This document shows positions 5,960-7,307 of a stretch of DNA of 7,307 nucleotides, one piece after another. Source of the DNA: Spirochaetota bacterium (lineage in GTDB: Bacteria; Spirochaetota; Spirochaetia; Treponematales; Rectinemataceae); contig JAEZSM010000165.1 of the NCBI GenBank assembly GCA_023421875.1, positions 1-7,307 of the forward strand, written 5' to 3'. Made by a program: the position numbers and the translations under genes. The notes beneath the pieces are model-generated. The model was not told the origin of the DNA, did not search any database, and saw only the letters and a program-made list of their open reading frames with translations. Each line of letters starts with the position of its first letter. Position 1 is the first letter of the stretch.

Positions 5960-5989
5960 ACGATACCACGCTAGCATTTTTACTGTCAA
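5960..5989 (-). promoter_or_regulatory. Sigma-70-type promoter for the yebC-ruvCAB-queA operon
   Basis: On the minus strand a perfect -35 TTGACA lies at 5984-5989, followed after 18 bp by TATCGT (5960-5965), a 4-of-6 match to the -10 consensus. Transcription would start near 5953, giving a leader of about 35 nt that includes the yebC Shine-Dalgarno. A TATAGT at 5939-5944 is a better -10 match but has no -35 at the right distance and would leave almost no leader. Confidence 0.6.
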
Positions 5990-6034
5990 CTACACCCTGG
6001 GGAAGGGACAGCGAGCCTTCAATAGGATGGGGTT

Positions 6035-6090
6035 GGGCAGCGGCGATTCGCCAGGCTGGGACTGCTGCCCCAGAACTTAGGCGGCAGCCC
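6035..6090. repeat. Cluster of competing GC-rich inverted repeats downstream of mutS2
   Basis: In the 172-bp gap between the mutS2 stop and yebC, three related arms occur on the plus strand: GGGCAGC (6035-6041), GCTGCCC (6064-6070) and GGCAGC (6083-6088). The middle arm is complementary to both outer ones, so two alternative hairpins are possible. A further perfect small hairpin, GGCGA-T-TCGCC (6042-6052), lies inside the larger one. The site just after mutS2 suits transcription termination or 3'-end protection. No U-run follows, so intrinsic termination is not demonstrated. Confidence 0.45.
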
Positions 6091-7307
6091 TTATCTGAGG
6101 CGCACCTGGGTCTTGCCGTAGCCACCCTCTTCTGGACGGGCAAAGTAATAATCCTCCACCGCCGCCTGTCGTCGCAGATAGTCGTGGATACCCCTGCCCA
6201 GGATACCCTCCCCGGTGCCGTGTATAATGGAAAAGCTTTTCAAGCCCTGGAGGCTTGCTGCATCGATCTGGCGCTCCACTGCCTCCAGGGCTTCTTGGAG
6301 CCTGCACCCGCGCAGGTCGAGCTCGAACTTGGCCCTTGGCGCTTCCCCGTTTTCTCCAGGGGCCAATTCCACAGCGTAGCTGAGGCTCTCCTCGGTTTTT
6401 TTACGTGCAGGAACAAGCTCTGCCTCGGGAACGGTCAACCTGAGTGAGCCCAACTCGACAAGCCACTGGCCCTGGCCGGCCCTACGTACTACCCGGGCTC
6501 TGCGGCGATTCTTTCCGTAGAACACCTCATCGCCCTCGATGATACCCCTTAGTTTCCGGGGATCTGCCGCCTGAATAGCTTCGCGGGACTCCCCAGGGGC
6601 CAGCAGCTCCTGGTCTTCCCGAAACGCAGCCTCTTCCATGGCCAACATCGCCGCTTCCCGCTCCAGCGCCGAGGCCTGGGTTTCCACAGATTCGGCGAGC
6701 CGGTCCAAAAACCGCTTTGCCTCTCTGACGCTTTCTTGCCCGCCCCGGGATTCCCGGAGCTCACGAATGAGGTTTTCAAGGGTTTTTCTGCTCTCCTTGA
6801 GGAGGTTCCCCAGTTCCGCGACGCCCCGGCGGCGCAATTCCTGCTCTCGCTGGCGCAGCTGCAGAGCGGCCAGGTCCACCTTCCGTCTATCCTCCACGGT
6901 AGACTGAATCCGCCTGCGCTGCTCCCGCTCGAGCCTTTCGATAGCCCGCTGCTTTTCCGAAAGGCTTTTTATCATTTCGCCGATATCGCTCCGCTCCTCG
7001 TCCAGATACCGTCGGGCAGCCTCGAGAATCGATCCTGGAAGCCCTACCTGGGCGGCCACATCCAAAGCCCTGCTCTGGCCCGGTATGCCCATGACGATGC
7101 GATAGGTTGGCGCCAGACGCGCGGAGTCGAATTCCATCGAGGCATTGAGACAGCCAGGTTTGGTATAGCCATAGTTTTTGAGAATCCCGTGATGGGTAGT
7201 GACAATCGTTAGGGCCCCCAGTTCGATACAGTAATCCAAAAGCCCCATGGCCAAGGCGCAGCCCTCCTCGGGGTCGGTCCCCGCCCCCAGCTCATCCAGG
7301 AGGATCA
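6091..7307 (-). CDS. mutS2: MutS2 (endonuclease/ribosome-collision ATPase), C-terminal 404 residues, 5' end beyond window
   Basis: The minus-strand frame is open through the right edge. The visible part starts at the Walker B motif (ILLDELGAGTDPEEG, fragment residues 1-15) and its switch histidine region TTHHG (36-40), so the N-terminal core and Walker A lie outside. The stretch ALDVAAQVGLP follows, then a long charged coiled coil (about residues 85-220) rich in Glu/Arg. Next is a KOW-like small beta domain (GDEVFYGKNRRRARVV ... LRLTVPEAELVP), and finally the Smr domain with LDLRG (329-333) and HGTGEG (362-367). This order is diagnostic of MutS2, not of the mismatch-repair MutS. MutS2 proteins have been reported to suppress recombination and, in Bacillus subtilis, to split collided ribosomes. 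It ends 172 bp before yebC, and inverted repeats in the gap suggest it is a separate transcription unit. Confidence 0.95.
   Translation of the reverse strand, partial: ILLDELGAGTDPEEGCALAMGLLDYCIELGALTIVTTHHGILKNYGYTKPGCLNASMEFDSARLAPTYRIVMGIPGQSRALDVAAQVGLPGSILEAARRYLDEERSDIGEMIKSLSEKQRAIERLEREQRRRIQSTVEDRRKVDLAALQLRQREQELRRRGVAELGNLLKESRKTLENLIRELRESRGGQESVREAKRFLDRLAESVETQASALEREAAMLAMEEAAFREDQELLAPGESREAIQAADPRKLRGIIEGDEVFYGKNRRRARVVRRAGQGQWLVELGSLRLTVPEAELVPARKKTEESLSYAVELAPGENGEAPRAKFELDLRGCRLQEALEAVERQIDAASLQGLKSFSIIHGTGEGILGRGIHDYLRRQAAVEDYYFARPEEGGYGKTQVRLR

Noticed and set aside
5214..6080. Plus-strand 288-residue open frame antisense to yebC
   Set aside because: YebC on the minus strand is certain from its conserved sequence. 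The opposite frame is open because of the codon composition of yebC and has no independent start signal.
5919..6090. Small RNA or riboswitch in the mutS2-yebC gap
   Set aside because: The inverted repeats are real, but I recognise no riboswitch class, and no U-run terminator or separate promoter marks a discrete RNA gene.

Overview
The window is a compact, GC-rich chromosomal stretch made almost entirely of bacterial housekeeping genes for DNA recombination, tRNA modification, translation quality control and nucleotide supply. I see no rRNA, tRNA, CRISPR array, insertion sequence, phage gene or toxin cassette. The best guess for the source is a free-living or host-associated member of the Spirochaetales (Treponema/Spirochaeta-like). 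This rests on recalled family resemblance: the RuvA N-terminus beginning MFNxI, the dTMP kinase P-loop with Thr in place of Lys, and the form of MutS2. It is an inference, not something the sequence proves.

Layout from left to right. Positions 1-1158 (minus strand) are the first 386 codons of a large membrane-anchored AsmA/TamB-like protein that runs off the left edge. The frame has no stop inside the window and is easy to miss because its end is not included. It carries a small in-frame repeat of a five-residue Ser/Gly/Ala unit. A 52-bp divergent gap separates it from tmk (1211-1855, plus strand), which encodes thymidylate kinase and apparently has a very short or absent leader. tmk converges on a long minus-strand series: queA (1922-2968), ruvB (2943-4001), ruvA (3998-4606), ruvC (4656-5180) and yebC (5184-5918). 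After a 172-bp gap, the C-terminal half of mutS2 (6091 to the right edge) follows on the same strand.

Transcription of yebC-ruvC-ruvA-ruvB-queA probably starts at a promoter with a perfect TTGACA -35 box just upstream of yebC. Within the series the genes are separated by 3 nt, separated by 49 nt, overlapped by 4 nt and overlapped by 26 nt, which points to one operon with translational coupling. RuvA, RuvB and RuvC form the Holliday-junction branch-migration and resolution machine. QueA makes the epoxyqueuosine precursor in tRNA. YebC-family and MutS2-family proteins have both been linked to the handling of stalled ribosomes, so this neighbourhood mixes recombination and translation upkeep.

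I do not see a clear undescribed system. The items most worth a second look are: the partial AsmA/TamB-like gene and its repeat; the two genes (tmk and ruvA) that lack a Shine-Dalgarno sequence but have the same TATACT hexamer 7-8 nt before their start codons; the P-loop substitution in thymidylate kinase; and a set of competing GC-rich inverted repeats between mutS2 and yebC.
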